A stretch of DNA of 38,200 nt, taken from contig DYPD01000030.1 in NCBI GenBank assembly GCA_020720115.1, positions 1 to 38,200 of the forward strand. Direction: 5' to 3'. This document shows, piece after piece, positions 25,855-34,373 of this stretch. Within the stretch, counting starts at the first letter, position 1. Each line of letters opens with the position of its first letter. This stretch comes from Thiomargarita sp. GTDB lineage: Bacteria > Pseudomonadota > Gammaproteobacteria > Beggiatoales > Beggiatoaceae. The translations under genes and the position numbers were made by a program. A model generated the notes under the pieces. The model ran no database searches, was not told where the DNA came from, and saw nothing but the letters and a program-made list of their open reading frames with translations.

Positions 25855-27228
25855 ATGCACATTAAACAATGGCTTTGGGAGATACTCATGCCTGATTCTA
25901 TACTCGCACGTCAGCATCGCTTGCTGATTTTGTTTATGATTATTCTGCTTGCCTTTATGGTAATTGCGGGCACGCTTATAGTTTCACAGCAACGTCATTT
26001 GCTACTAGAAGATGAGCATAAACGTGCGCAACTTGAATTAGACCTTATTAGCCAGTTCATTTCTGACTCTTTTTTACGCCGTGATTATTCAGCGGTAAGC
26101 CAATTTTTACGCAATTGGAGCGAGCAACGAGAACAAATTGTAACGCTCAGCGCGACCTTAAAAAACAGTTTTGAACTCATCAGCTATCAGCGTAAAACCC
26201 CAGCGGTCAATAGCTTTCCAGTGCAACAAACCCTGACTTTCTCCAGTGGCAATAGCATCACTTTATCCATTACCAACGATATGCTGGGCATTGAAACCAT
26301 TATTGTTAAGCTTGATCAACAATTAGTGCTTATGTTTATTGCTATCGTAGCGATACTTGGCATCATGCTCTGGATAACTTTAACCCACATTGCACTGAAT
26401 CCGTTAAATGCAGAAATAGTGCAACGCACTGGGCAGCTTAATCAAGTGATAACCGAAAATCTGCGCATGGGCGCAGAGTTACAAGTCAGTCGCCGCTTGC
26501 AACAAATGGTACTGCCTACGCAACAAGAATTAAATCAAATAGAAGAACTGGATATTGCTTGTTTTATGGAGCCAGCAGAAGAAGTTGGCGGTGATTACTT
26601 TGATGTCTTACAACACGATGGAAGAATTAAAATCGGTATTGGCGATGTGACCGGACATGGTTTAGAAAGCGGCGTGTTGATGTTGATGGTGCAAATGGCA
26701 GTACGCACCCTGCTTGCCAACGGTGTGACTGACCCAAAAGCCTTCATGGAAGTGCTCAATCAGGTTGTGTTTGACAATGTGCGACGCATGAAAAGCGATA
26801 AAAACATGACCTTAGCCCTGCTAGATTACTGTGCTGGGCGGCTAAAATTTACTGGGCAACACGAAGAAATCCTATTAGTACGAGCCAATGCCAAAATCGA
26901 ACGTATTGACACCATTGATATGGGTTTTATGGTCGGTCTGGAAAAAGACATCAGCAGATTTATTGAACAAGCCGAATTAATGCTGGCGCCAGGTGACGGT
27001 ATTGTGTTGTATACCGACGGCTTGACCGAAGCCCGCAACGGGACAAAAAAACCTTATAGCCTGGAGCGTCTATGCAAGATTGTCAGTGAAAACTGGCACT
27101 TACCTTCCAAAGCTATCCAGCAAGCGGTCATCAGCGATCTTTATCTATTTGTTGAAGGAGAAAAACTGCTAGATGATGTCACTCTTTTGATTATTAAACA
27201 AAAATCTGCTTTTGCTGAGGCAGGTTAG
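25855..27228 (+). CDS. membrane-bound PP2C/SpoIIE-family serine phosphatase
   Basis: A 457-residue protein. Two membrane helices (ILFMIILLAFMVIAGTLIV near residues 30-48, and LMFIAIVAILGIMLWITLTH near 160-180) enclose a periplasmic domain of about 110 residues. The cytoplasmic part starts with a helical linker and MGAELQVSRRLQQMVLPTQQ. An RsbU/SpoIIE-like PP2C domain follows, with EEVGGDYFDVL, IGDVTGHGLESGVLM, LYTDGLTEARNG and LLDDVTLLII. The metal-binding aspartates are present, so it should be an active phosphatase. Such proteins usually dephosphorylate an anti-sigma-factor antagonist, but no such partner is nearby. Two starts are possible: ATG 25855 (AAGGAG ten bases upstream) and ATG 25888 (GGGAG seven bases upstream). 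Confidence 0.92.
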   Translation: MHIKQWLWEILMPDSILARQHRLLILFMIILLAFMVIAGTLIVSQQRHLLLEDEHKRAQLELDLISQFISDSFLRRDYSAVSQFLRNWSEQREQIVTLSATLKNSFELISYQRKTPAVNSFPVQQTLTFSSGNSITLSITNDMLGIETIIVKLDQQLVLMFIAIVAILGIMLWITLTHIALNPLNAEIVQRTGQLNQVITENLRMGAELQVSRRLQQMVLPTQQELNQIEELDIACFMEPAEEVGGDYFDVLQHDGRIKIGIGDVTGHGLESGVLMLMVQMAVRTLLANGVTDPKAFMEVLNQVVFDNVRRMKSDKNMTLALLDYCAGRLKFTGQHEEILLVRANAKIERIDTIDMGFMVGLEKDISRFIEQAELMLAPGDGIVLYTDGLTEARNGTKKPYSLERLCKIVSENWHLPSKAIQQAVISDLYLFVEGEKLLDDVTLLIIKQKSAFAEAG

Positions 27229-27325
27229 GGAGTGTTTGGTGGTGCGGCAATGAGGTGGCTAACCGCTGGGTGTGTTGTCCTGCGTTGCTGGCATTAGCCT
27301 GTCCAAATGCAGTGAGGGGCGGTGC

Positions 27326-27360
27326 GTGCTAGGCGGGCGCTTAACGCTCCCGCCTAGCAC
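27326..27360. terminator. strong hairpin between convergent genes
   Basis: GTGCTAGGCGGG (27326-27337) pairs perfectly with CCCGCCTAGCAC (27349-27360) around an 11-base loop. It lies between the PP2C phosphatase gene and the yciK-like gene, which converge. No T run follows on either strand, so termination may be weak or factor-assisted; it could also be a dispersed palindromic element. Confidence 0.55.
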
Positions 27361-27366
27361 GCTCCC

Positions 27367-28116
27367 TTACAGGCTGCATTCAAAAGTTTGTCCATTCTGT
27401 TGGCGGCTGTCGCTGCTCATCAAATAGAGATAGGTCTGCATCAAAGCCTCTGGTAGCGGCACCTGATCGGGGGTTTCGCCTGGATACGCCTGACGACGCA
27501 AGTCGGTCAGCGCCTTGCCCGGATTAATGCTGTTGACACGCACGGGCGTATTGGCTTCCAATTCTTGCGCTAACATCAGCATCAAACCTTGCAGCGCCCA
27601 TTTCGAAACGCCATAAGCGCCCCAGTAAGCTTTGGCTTGCTGTACCTGATCAGAAACGGTAAATACCAGCGAAGCATCCGCGGATTTTTTTAGCAACGGC
27701 AAGCAGGTTTGCGTCAGCATAAAGGGCGCATTGAGATTCACTTGCAACACCTGATACCAGCGTTCCACGCTGTAATGCTCAAAGGGCGTCAAACCGCCTA
27801 GCAATGCAGCATTATGCAGTATGCCATCAAGCCGCCCGAACACCTCTTCCAGACGCTCGGCGAGCATTTCATAATCCTTGTAACTGGCGCCTTCTAAATT
27901 CAGCGGATAAATCGCTGCTTGGGGTCCGCCAGCCTGTTCTATTTCGTCATAAACCTGTTCCAGCTTGTGCGTGGTGCGTCCCAACAAAACCACCGTCGCT
28001 CCGTGTTGTGCAAAGGCTTTCGCCGCTGCACGTCCGAGTCCTGCGCCTGCGCCAGTGACGAGAATGATGCGGTCTTGCAATGCCGCCGGATTGGATTGGT
28101 AAGCCTGTAATAGCAT
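27367..28116 (-). CDS. yciK: YciK-like short-chain dehydrogenase/reductase
   Basis: A 249-residue cytoplasmic oxidoreductase of the classical SDR fold. The cofactor-binding loop is VTGAGAGLGRAAAKAF, and ATVVLLGRTTHKLEQVYDEI indicates NADP(H) preference. NNAG is replaced by HNAALLGG, as in the YciK group. The active site comprises Ser in VFTVSDQ, and Tyr-x-x-x-Lys in AYGVSKWALQ. The C-terminal half includes VRVNSINPGKALTDLRRQAYP. E. coli YciK is the closest well-known relative; its substrate is not known. It is divergent from the DUF2726 gene. The ATG at 28116 gives a standard length. Confidence 0.92.
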   Translation of the reverse strand: MLLQAYQSNPAALQDRIILVTGAGAGLGRAAAKAFAQHGATVVLLGRTTHKLEQVYDEIEQAGGPQAAIYPLNLEGASYKDYEMLAERLEEVFGRLDGILHNAALLGGLTPFEHYSVERWYQVLQVNLNAPFMLTQTCLPLLKKSADASLVFTVSDQVQQAKAYWGAYGVSKWALQGLMLMLAQELEANTPVRVNSINPGKALTDLRRQAYPGETPDQVPLPEALMQTYLYLMSSDSRQQNGQTFECSL

Positions 28117-28305
28117 ATAAGCTCCTGATTTTTATGATAGGCAAAAAACTTAATAAATCAATTAGTTGAATAACGCACCCTAATCAGAATGCGGCTTTTC
28201 AATGTGTAAATAATGACACAATGTACAAAAAAACTATAATGCAAGGTTTTCCGCCCTAGGCTCTGTTGCAAGGGCGCTTATTCTCCTTAACCCGAAACCC
28301 AAAAC

Positions 28306-28815
28306 ATGATGCACACTAGCTTAATCACCCTGTGGCTGGCAGGATTTGGCGCTGCACTCTTATTCTTATTCTTGACCCTTTGGTTTGTCCGGCGTAGAAA
28401 ACCTTCTTGTTTTCCTTATGAAAAACAGGCGGTGCTCTTTACCCCCGCAGAGCGGGCTTTTTTTGTTATCCTAAAAGAAGTTGTAGAATCGCAGTTTCTC
28501 ATTTTCGGTAAAGTGCGGCTGGCAGATGTTATCAAAACCCGCTCTGGTTTAACGCCTGAGATACAGCGTCGAGCCTTTTACAAGATTACCAATAAGCATC
28601 TGGATTTTGTGATTTGTCGGGTAAAAGATTTAAGCGTGATTGGGGTTATTGAACTGGATGACCGTAGCCACGATTTGCCACAACGCCAAGCCAGAGACAG
28701 CTTTGTAGACGGTGCTTTGGCGGCGGCACGCATTCCGATTGCGCATATTAAGGTGCAACGGCACTATTCTAAAGCCGCTTTACGCGCCGAATTAGCCCAA
28801 CGCTTAGGTATTTAA
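28306..28815 (+). CDS. DUF2726 protein with N-terminal membrane anchor
   Basis: A 169-residue protein. One N-terminal helix (LITLWLAGFGAALLFLFLTL), followed by VRRRKP, should anchor it in the inner membrane with the rest in the cytoplasm. A DUF2726 domain follows, with LFTPAERAFFVILKEVV, FGKVRLADVI, FDFVICR-type spacing in KHLDFVICRVKDLSVIGVIE, then ELDDRSHDLPQRQARDSFVD and AARIPIAHIK. The Asp/Glu and following positions resemble a PD-(D/E)XK nuclease core, which is how the family is usually viewed. Activity is not demonstrated. It starts at an AAAC-ATG context with only a weak ribosome site and lies 52 bases before the antiporter gene. Confidence 0.85.
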   Translation: MMHTSLITLWLAGFGAALLFLFLTLWFVRRRKPSCFPYEKQAVLFTPAERAFFVILKEVVESQFLIFGKVRLADVIKTRSGLTPEIQRRAFYKITNKHLDFVICRVKDLSVIGVIELDDRSHDLPQRQARDSFVDGALAAARIPIAHIKVQRHYSKAALRAELAQRLGI

Positions 28816-28867
28816 GCGCCTCCTGCCGCTTGCGCGGAGGATTGCCCCAAAAAGGATTTCTAACGCC

Positions 28868-30070
28868 ATGACAGACACTGTTGCAGTGCAGCCGATAGTG
28901 ACAAGCTCTTCGGTGTTTTTTCTCATGTTTGTCATTTTCACCGGCTCGGCACTGACCGCAACCCTGGCTTTGTACGCCCGCCAAACCATGCTAGTTGGCT
29001 ATATTTTTATCGGTATTGTGTTAGGACCTTGGGGACTGGCGCTGGTTAATGATGAAGACACTCCAAAAATCAAAGATATAGCCCACATAGGTATTGTTTT
29101 CCTGCTGTTTTTACTCGGACTCAACTTAAAACCGGGCAATCTCATTCACATGCTCGGCAAAACCACGCAATTGACGCTATTCAGCTCTCTTGCCTTTGGC
29201 GCCTGCGGCTTTGGCGTCGGTTTGCTGTTTGGCTATACCCCCCTAGACAGCCTGCTGATCGGCACTGCCATGATGTTTTCCAGCACCATCTTGGGCTTAA
29301 AACTGCTACCCACCACCGTTTTGCACCACAAACGCACCGGCGAAATAGTCGTCAGTGTGCTGCTGCTGCAAGATTTATTGGCAATTCTAGTGCTGATGAT
29401 CCTTAAAGGCAGTAGCAGCGGTAGCAATCTGCTGACGGATATGTTGATTTCGATTTTTTCTCTGCCGCTACTGATCGCTTTTGCTTGGGGATTTAGCCGC
29501 TATTTGTTACTGCCGCTGATTCAGCATTTCAGCAAAATGCAAGAATATATTTTTCTCACTGCTGTAGGCTGGTGCTTGGGTATAGCTGCATTGGCGGAAA
29601 CTTTCAAATTGTCGCATGAAATCGGAGCTTTTATTGGCGGCGTGGCGCTGGCGGGCAGCCCTATTGCCTTATTTATTGCAGAAAGCCTCAAACCCTTGCG
29701 GGATTTTTTTCTGGTCATGTTTTTTTTCACTTTGGGCGCCGGACTGGACTTAAACAGCCTACCGCCGATCATCCTACCCGCCACCACCCTGGCGTTGCTA
29801 ATGTTGGCGCTCAAACCCTATGTGTTTAGTCGGCTACTGATCGGCTTAAAAGAACCGCAAAATGCGCCAGAAATAGGATTTCGTTTGGGACAAATCAGTG
29901 AGTTTTCTTTATTGATTGCGGTGTCTGCCAGCGATTTGCGCGTTATCAGCGGTTCGGCTTCTTATCTTATTCAAGTGGCAACTGTGCTCACTTTTATCTT
30001 ATCGTCTTATTTAATTGTCATGCGCTATCCTACGCCTGTTGCTATTTCGGACGCATTGCGCAAAGATTAG
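28868..30070 (+). CDS. CPA2-family cation/proton antiporter (Kef/YbaL-like, no RCK domain)
   Basis: A 400-residue inner-membrane protein with about 12-13 hydrophobic helices. Characteristic stretches are VGYIFIGIVLGPWGLALV, IGIVFLLFLLGLNLKPGNL, FSSTILGLKLLP, VSVLLLQDLLAILVLM, LSHEIGAFIGGVALAGSPIA and FTLGAGLDLNSLP. These match the sodium/proton exchanger fold of the CPA2 group. KefB/KefC and YbaL carry an extra C-terminal nucleotide-binding RCK domain that this protein lacks, so regulation by NAD(H) or glutathione is not expected. Ion selectivity (K+ or Na+) cannot be told. It may be co-transcribed with the DUF2726 gene. Confidence 0.9.
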   Translation: MTDTVAVQPIVTSSSVFFLMFVIFTGSALTATLALYARQTMLVGYIFIGIVLGPWGLALVNDEDTPKIKDIAHIGIVFLLFLLGLNLKPGNLIHMLGKTTQLTLFSSLAFGACGFGVGLLFGYTPLDSLLIGTAMMFSSTILGLKLLPTTVLHHKRTGEIVVSVLLLQDLLAILVLMILKGSSSGSNLLTDMLISIFSLPLLIAFAWGFSRYLLLPLIQHFSKMQEYIFLTAVGWCLGIAALAETFKLSHEIGAFIGGVALAGSPIALFIAESLKPLRDFFLVMFFFTLGAGLDLNSLPPIILPATTLALLMLALKPYVFSRLLIGLKEPQNAPEIGFRLGQISEFSLLIAVSASDLRVISGSASYLIQVATVLTFILSSYLIVMRYPTPVAISDALRKD

Positions 30071-30193
30071 GTTTAAACGGATTTTTCGCCAATCGGTTCT
30101 CTAAATTTCCATAAATAACCAGATGTCAGCGCACATAAATTAAAAAAATCCGTTTTTTCTGCGTATTTCTCGGTAAAACCGCTAAAAACTGGC

Positions 30194-30222
30194 TTTGCAG
30201 CGGGGGATCTAGTCGTTATAAT
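30194..30222 (+). promoter_or_regulatory. candidate dnaN promoter
   Basis: A perfect TATAAT (30217-30222) lies 37 bases before the dnaN start codon. A weak TTTGCA box (30194-30199) sits 17 bases upstream of it. This suggests dnaN is transcribed from its own promoter here. Confidence 0.5.
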
Positions 30223-30258
30223 CCATAGATTCAACTGGCTTCGATTAAGGCTCAAGTT

Positions 30259-31374
30259 ATGCACTTTGAAATTTCTCGACAGGCGCTCTTATCACCCTTG
30301 AAAATGGTGTCTGGTATTGTGGAGCGCAAACAAACGCTGCCCATTTTGGCAAATGTCCTCATCCGCGTAGAAGGTGAGCTACTGCATTTTACGGCGACCG
30401 ACACGGAGCTGGAAATTTCCTGCGCAGCCCCCATTGAAAGCGATTTCAACGGAGCAGGATCAACCACCTTGCCCGCACAAAAGCTGTTCGATATTTGTCG
30501 TTCTTTAGGCGATGGTTCGGTTATTCAAATGAACCAAGAAGAAGATGGACGCGCCCTGATTAAATCTGGACGCAGTCGTTTTACGCTCTCCACCTTGCCT
30601 GCTGAAGATTATCCTTCCAGCGAAGAAATTCAAACCAAGCTGAGTTTCAGCTTGCCGCAGCAATCCCTCAAATTCCTTTTAAGCAAAACGCAGTTTGCAA
30701 TGGCACAACAAGATGTGCGCTATTATTTGAATGGCTTATTGCTGGATATTCGCGCCGATAACCTCACTGTGGTTGCCACTGACGGACATCGCTTGGCGCT
30801 GGCAGAACAAGCCTGCGAAATTGCCTTGGAAGCCCCGGAACAAGTGATTCTGCCGCGCAAAGCTGTGTTGGAAGTCTCGCGCATTCTCGAAGACAATGAA
30901 GAGCCAGTACAAATCACCTTGGCAACTAATCACATCCGCTTTGAATTGCCTGGCGGCATCACCCTCACCAGCAAATTGATTGACGGGCGTTTCCCTGATT
31001 ATCGCGGTGTATTGCCCGCCCATAATACGCAGTTGTTGACGCTCAATTGCGTACAATTTAAGCAGGCGCTTAATCGTGCGGCGATTCTTTTGTCCAACGA
31101 AAAACACAAGGGCGCACGCCTCAAACTCAGCAACAACTTGCTGGAAGTCAGCGCCCACAATCCCGAACAAGAGCAAGCGGAAGAAGAACTGGATGCAGAA
31201 TACCAGGGCGAAGCACTGGAAATTGGCTTTAGCATCCTGTATTTGATAGACGCACTCAATGCAGTGGATACCGAACAGGCGGAATTGTATTTTTCTGATC
31301 CCAACAGCAGTTGCCTGATTTGTCCGCAAGGTCAGGACAAAGTAAAATACGTTGTCATGCCCATGCGTCTGTAG
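30259..31374 (+). CDS. dnaN: DNA polymerase III beta sliding clamp
   Basis: A 371-residue protein whose homodimer rings the DNA and tethers polymerase III. Three repeated domains are visible: MHFEISRQALLSPLKMVSGI with RKQTLPILANVL, FAMAQQDVRYYLNGLLLDI with VATDGHRLALAEQ, and the C-terminal NAVDTEQAELYFSDPNSSCL ending in the family terminus YVVMPMRL. A short acidic/Gln stretch (PEQEQAEEELDAEYQG) lies in the third domain. dnaN usually lies between dnaA and recF; here its neighbours are an antiporter and an ABC ATPase. A terminator follows, supporting a single-gene unit. Confidence 0.98.
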   Translation: MHFEISRQALLSPLKMVSGIVERKQTLPILANVLIRVEGELLHFTATDTELEISCAAPIESDFNGAGSTTLPAQKLFDICRSLGDGSVIQMNQEEDGRALIKSGRSRFTLSTLPAEDYPSSEEIQTKLSFSLPQQSLKFLLSKTQFAMAQQDVRYYLNGLLLDIRADNLTVVATDGHRLALAEQACEIALEAPEQVILPRKAVLEVSRILEDNEEPVQITLATNHIRFELPGGITLTSKLIDGRFPDYRGVLPAHNTQLLTLNCVQFKQALNRAAILLSNEKHKGARLKLSNNLLEVSAHNPEQEQAEEELDAEYQGEALEIGFSILYLIDALNAVDTEQAELYFSDPNSSCLICPQGQDKVKYVVMPMRL

Positions 31375-31399
31375 TCAGGTGCTTATGCCGCCTCGCCGC

Positions 31400-31429
31400 A
31401 AAACCGCCGCCTCAACTCCGGCGGTTTTT
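31400..31429 (+). terminator. rho-independent terminator after dnaN
   Basis: AAAACCGCCG (31400-31409) pairs with CGGCGGTTTT (31419-31428). The T run is short but is followed by another run of six T bases at 31433-31438. It lies 26 bases after the dnaN stop. Confidence 0.85.
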
Positions 31430-31483
31430 CCGTTTTTTGTCCAGCTTTAATTTACCTGTACGCTTGTTTGACAAGCCACCATC

Positions 31484-32242
31484 ATGACTACCGCTATTGA
31501 AGTGCTCAATATTCGCTTTGCTTATCCTGGCTGTCCCTTGACTTTAGACAATGTTCATTGGCAAGTGCAGGCGGGAGAGTTTATCGCCCTGGTCGGACCT
31601 AACGGCGGTGGCAAAAGCACCTTGCTGAAAATCATTTTAGGATTACTTAAACCCCAGCAAGGGCAGGTGCGCGTGTTAGGTGCGGCAGTTGAGAAAGGGC
31701 GTGCGCATATTGGCTATGTGCCACAGTTTGCTGATTTTTCTCGTGATTATCCCATTTCGGTAGAAGAAACCGTGCTCTTAGGGCGTTTGGGTAAAACCCG
31801 CACCTGGCTTGGCTACAACCGCCAGGATCACGCCATTGCGCAGCGCGTCATGCAAGAAACCTATGTAGCTGAATTGAGTCGCAGACGTTTAAACACCTTA
31901 TCCGGCGGACAATTGCAGCGCGTGCTCATCGCCCGTGCGCTGGCGTGCGAGCCAGAAATTTTGATTCTCGACGAGCCAACTGCAAACATTGACATGCGCA
32001 CCGAAGAAGATATTTTTGATTTGCTCAAAACCTTTAACCAGCGCATGACCATTATCGTGGTGTCGCACGACATCGGCTTTATTTCCAGCTATGTACAGCG
32101 CGTGGCTTGCTTGAATAAAACCCTCATTTGCCATCATACAGACGCGCTCAATGGCGAACTCATCCAAGAAGTCTATGATCGGCATGTGCGCTCGATTCAT
32201 CATCAACATGCCGCGCATTTCGCCTGCCCGCTCTCGCCATAG
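31484..32242 (+). CDS. metal-type ABC transporter ATP-binding protein (ZnuC/MntB-like)
   Basis: A 252-residue cytoplasmic ATPase. Walker A is LVGPNGGGKSTLLK, the Q-loop is IGYVPQFADFSRDYP, the signature is LSGGQLQRVLIARAL, Walker B is EILILDEPTANID, and the switch His is in IIVVSHDIGF. The start pattern and the FADFSRDYPISVEETVLLGRLG region resemble the zinc/manganese family of importers. The C-terminal tail is His-rich (DRHVRSIHHQHAAH), which fits metal handling. No permease or binding-protein gene is beside it, so its partners must be elsewhere or lost. aroC follows after 27 bases. Confidence 0.9.
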   Translation: MTTAIEVLNIRFAYPGCPLTLDNVHWQVQAGEFIALVGPNGGGKSTLLKIILGLLKPQQGQVRVLGAAVEKGRAHIGYVPQFADFSRDYPISVEETVLLGRLGKTRTWLGYNRQDHAIAQRVMQETYVAELSRRRLNTLSGGQLQRVLIARALACEPEILILDEPTANIDMRTEEDIFDLLKTFNQRMTIIVVSHDIGFISSYVQRVACLNKTLICHHTDALNGELIQEVYDRHVRSIHHQHAAHFACPLSP

Positions 32243-32269
32243 CGCCCTCATGCGCAAGGAATCCTCACT

Positions 32270-33376
32270 ATGTCAGGAAACTCGTTTGGAAAGCTCTTTT
32301 CTGTCACCAGCTTTGGTGAAAGTCACGGTGCTGCCATTGGTTGCATCGTAGACGGCTGCCCGCCTGGACTGGCGCTGTGCGCAGCGGATTTACAGCAGGA
32401 TTTAGATCGGCGCAAACCCGGACAATCGCGCCACACCACTCAGCGCCGTGAAGATGACCTGGTGAAAATCCTCTCTGGCGTATTTGAAGGTAAAACCACA
32501 GGCACACCGATTGGTTTATTGATTGAAAACACCGATCAGCGTTCAAAAGATTATTCTCAAATTAAGGATCGTTTCCGTCCGGGGCACGCTGATTACACTT
32601 ACCAGCATAAATACGGCATCCGCGATTATCGCGGCGGCGGACGCTCTTCCGCACGAGAAACCGCCATGCGCGTTGCCGCCGGCGGAATTGCCAAAAAATA
32701 CCTGCGCGAACAGCACCAAATTCAAATCCGCGCCTATTTAGCTCAACTGGGGCACATCAAAACCGACGAACAAGCGTTAGACTGGGCGCAAGTAGAACAG
32801 AACGCTTTTTTTTGCCCCAACGCCGAAAAGGTTGCACAACTAGAAAACTACATGGATGATCTGCGCAAAGCGGGCGATTCCATCGGCGCAAAAGTCACAG
32901 TAGTTGCCAGCGGCTTGTTTCCAGGCTTAGGCGAGCCTATTTTTGACCGACTTGACGCCGACATCGCCCACGCGCTCATGAGCATTAACGCAGTAAAAGG
33001 CGTAGAAATTGGTGACGGCTTTGGCTGCGTAACCCAAAAAGGCACGCAACACCGCGATGAATTAACGCCCGAAGGTTTTCTCAGCAACCACGCTGGCGGC
33101 ATACTCGGCGGCATCTCCAGCGGGCAAGAAATTATCGCCCATGTTGCACTCAAACCCACTTCCAGCTTACGTTTACCCGGACGCAGCATTAACCTACAAG
33201 GCGAGCCAGTTGAAGTGATTACCACCGGACGCCATGATCCTTGTGTGGGCATTCGCGCCGTGCCCATCGTTGAAGCGATGCTGGCACTGGTGCTGATGGA
33301 CCATGCGCTACGTCAGCGAGCACAAAACCAGCATGTCACCCAGGTGACACCGGTTATCCCCGGAGCCGTATGTTGA
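32270..33376 (+). CDS. aroC: chorismate synthase
   Basis: A 368-residue cytoplasmic enzyme that converts 5-enolpyruvylshikimate-3-phosphate to chorismate with reduced FMN, the last common step of aromatic synthesis. The three family signatures are intact: [20 protein letters not shown] at the start, [20 protein letters not shown] in the middle, and [20 protein letters not shown] near the end. [17 protein letters not shown] is the typical N-terminal basic loop. Length is standard. An AAGGAA site precedes the ATG at 32270. Confidence 0.98.
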   Translation: MSGNSFGKLFSVTSFGESHGAAIGCIVDGCPPGLALCAADLQQDLDRRKPGQSRHTTQRREDDLVKILSGVFEGKTTGTPIGLLIENTDQRSKDYSQIKDRFRPGHADYTYQHKYGIRDYRGGGRSSARETAMRVAAGGIAKKYLREQHQIQIRAYLAQLGHIKTDEQALDWAQVEQNAFFCPNAEKVAQLENYMDDLRKAGDSIGAKVTVVASGLFPGLGEPIFDRLDADIAHALMSINAVKGVEIGDGFGCVTQKGTQHRDELTPEGFLSNHAGGILGGISSGQEIIAHVALKPTSSLRLPGRSINLQGEPVEVITTGRHDPCVGIRAVPIVEAMLALVLMDHALRQRAQNQHVTQVTPVIPGAVC

Positions 33377-33415
33377 TGATTTTTCTATTCATAAACCCAC
33401 AGCGAGGTCAAATCC

Positions 33416-33613
33416 ATGAGTGATGTTGAAGCACAGGTGCTGGATATTTTGAAACAATTTGGCGGCGAGTCCTCCATGTTTTTAATCACCAACCCCGACA
33501 GCCCTTGGGGAAAACTGGGCAATGCCGCCGCCTTAAAAGCCGCAGTAGAAGCACTGATCGCCCAAGGCGCAGTCGAACACGACGCCGGCAACGATGTGGT
33601 AAAAGTCAAGTAA
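33416..33613 (+). CDS. small hypothetical protein, possible winged-helix fold
   Basis: A 65-residue protein without signal peptide or membrane helix. The order is an N-terminal helix (VEAQVLDILKQFGG), a loop, two helices (NAAALKAAVEALIAQGAV) and a C-terminal hairpin (VEHDAGNDVVKVK). That order fits a minimal winged-helix DNA-binding fold, but this is a fold guess from pattern only. A GAGG site precedes the ATG, 39 bases after aroC, so it may share the aroC transcript. Family not recognised. Confidence 0.65.
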   Translation: MSDVEAQVLDILKQFGGESSMFLITNPDSPWGKLGNAAALKAAVEALIAQGAVEHDAGNDVVKVK

Positions 33614-33631
33614 ATCAGTAGCCTGTATAGA

Positions 33632-33660
33632 TTGGCTGGGTGCGATTCGCACCTATCCAA
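33632..33660. repeat. interrupted hairpin in the intergenic region
   Basis: TTGG and CCAA (33632-33635 and 33657-33660) enclose a second stem, GGTGCG at 33639-33644 with CGCACC at 33648-33653, around a three-base loop. It lies 20-50 bases after the small-protein gene. No T run follows. It may be a weak terminator or a repetitive palindrome. Confidence 0.4.
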
Positions 33661-33710
33661 CGAAGTGCATTGGAGATGTCTAATTTTTGTTACACGCCAC
33701 AGGAACGTGC

Positions 33711-34250
33711 ATGAACATCGAAACTCAGAACAGTCTCATAGAAGAAATTCTCGCTACCTGGCAAGACCGGATCGGCGATGACTATCTGGGTTACCGGGGG
33801 CACGTCTACCGCATGTTCAATTTCTGCTTGGCACTTTATCCCTGTACCGAGGAAGAAAAAACCAAGTTGGCGATTGCCGCCTGTTTTCACGATATAGGGC
33901 TTTGGTCAGCGCATACCGTAGACTACATTCCGCCTTCAGTGGCTGAAGTAAAGCAATACTTATCTGACACTGGACAACAAGCATGGTCTGAAGAAATCGG
34001 TCTAATGGTCGAAATGCACCACAAGGTGCGCACATACAAAACAGACCGCTATCCGCTGGTAGAACTGTTCAGAAAAGGCGATTTGGTTGATTTCTCGCTG
34101 GGTTTCTTCAAGTTTGGCATTTCCCCCGCCTATGTGCGCGAGGTCAAGAAAGCCATCCCCAATAATGGCTTTCACCGCTTTCTCCTGAAAGGCGCACGCG
34201 AGTGGTTTGCAAAGCATCCGTTCAGTCCGCCTCCCTTCATGAAATGGTAG
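33711..34250 (+). CDS. HD-domain protein (predicted metal-dependent phosphohydrolase)
   Basis: A 179-residue cytoplasmic protein. The HD pattern is visible: His of YRGHVYRMFNFC, the HD pair in AIAACFHDIGLWSA, His residues in EMHHKVRTY, and a distal Asp in FRKGDLVDFSLG. These residues would bind metal and hydrolyse a phosphate ester or a nucleotide. The C-terminal part (FKFGISPAYVREVKKAI) lies outside the common HD core. The substrate is unknown. The ATG at 33711 has an AGGAA site upstream; an in-frame start at 33687 is less likely. It is followed by toxin-antitoxin remnants. Confidence 0.85.
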   Translation: MNIETQNSLIEEILATWQDRIGDDYLGYRGHVYRMFNFCLALYPCTEEEKTKLAIAACFHDIGLWSAHTVDYIPPSVAEVKQYLSDTGQQAWSEEIGLMVEMHHKVRTYKTDRYPLVELFRKGDLVDFSLGFFKFGISPAYVREVKKAIPNNGFHRFLLKGAREWFAKHPFSPPPFMKW

Positions 34251-34373
34251 CGCATAGCATTCTATCCAGTGTGTCGCCAATCCTGCCGCAACCAATTAAC
34301 GCTGAAAGAAAAAACAAAGGCTTTCTAGGTGGTGGTGCAAAAAATAAGCAAGAAATCTTAGAGGAAATACACC

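Noticed and set aside
30071-30258. Replication origin upstream of dnaN
   Set aside because: No DnaA-box cluster (TTATCCACA-like) or AT-rich repeat array was seen there, and dnaA is absent.
30736-31329. Minus-strand open frame of about 197 codons opposite dnaN
   Set aside because: dnaN is certain on the other strand, and the antisense product has no recognisable motif.
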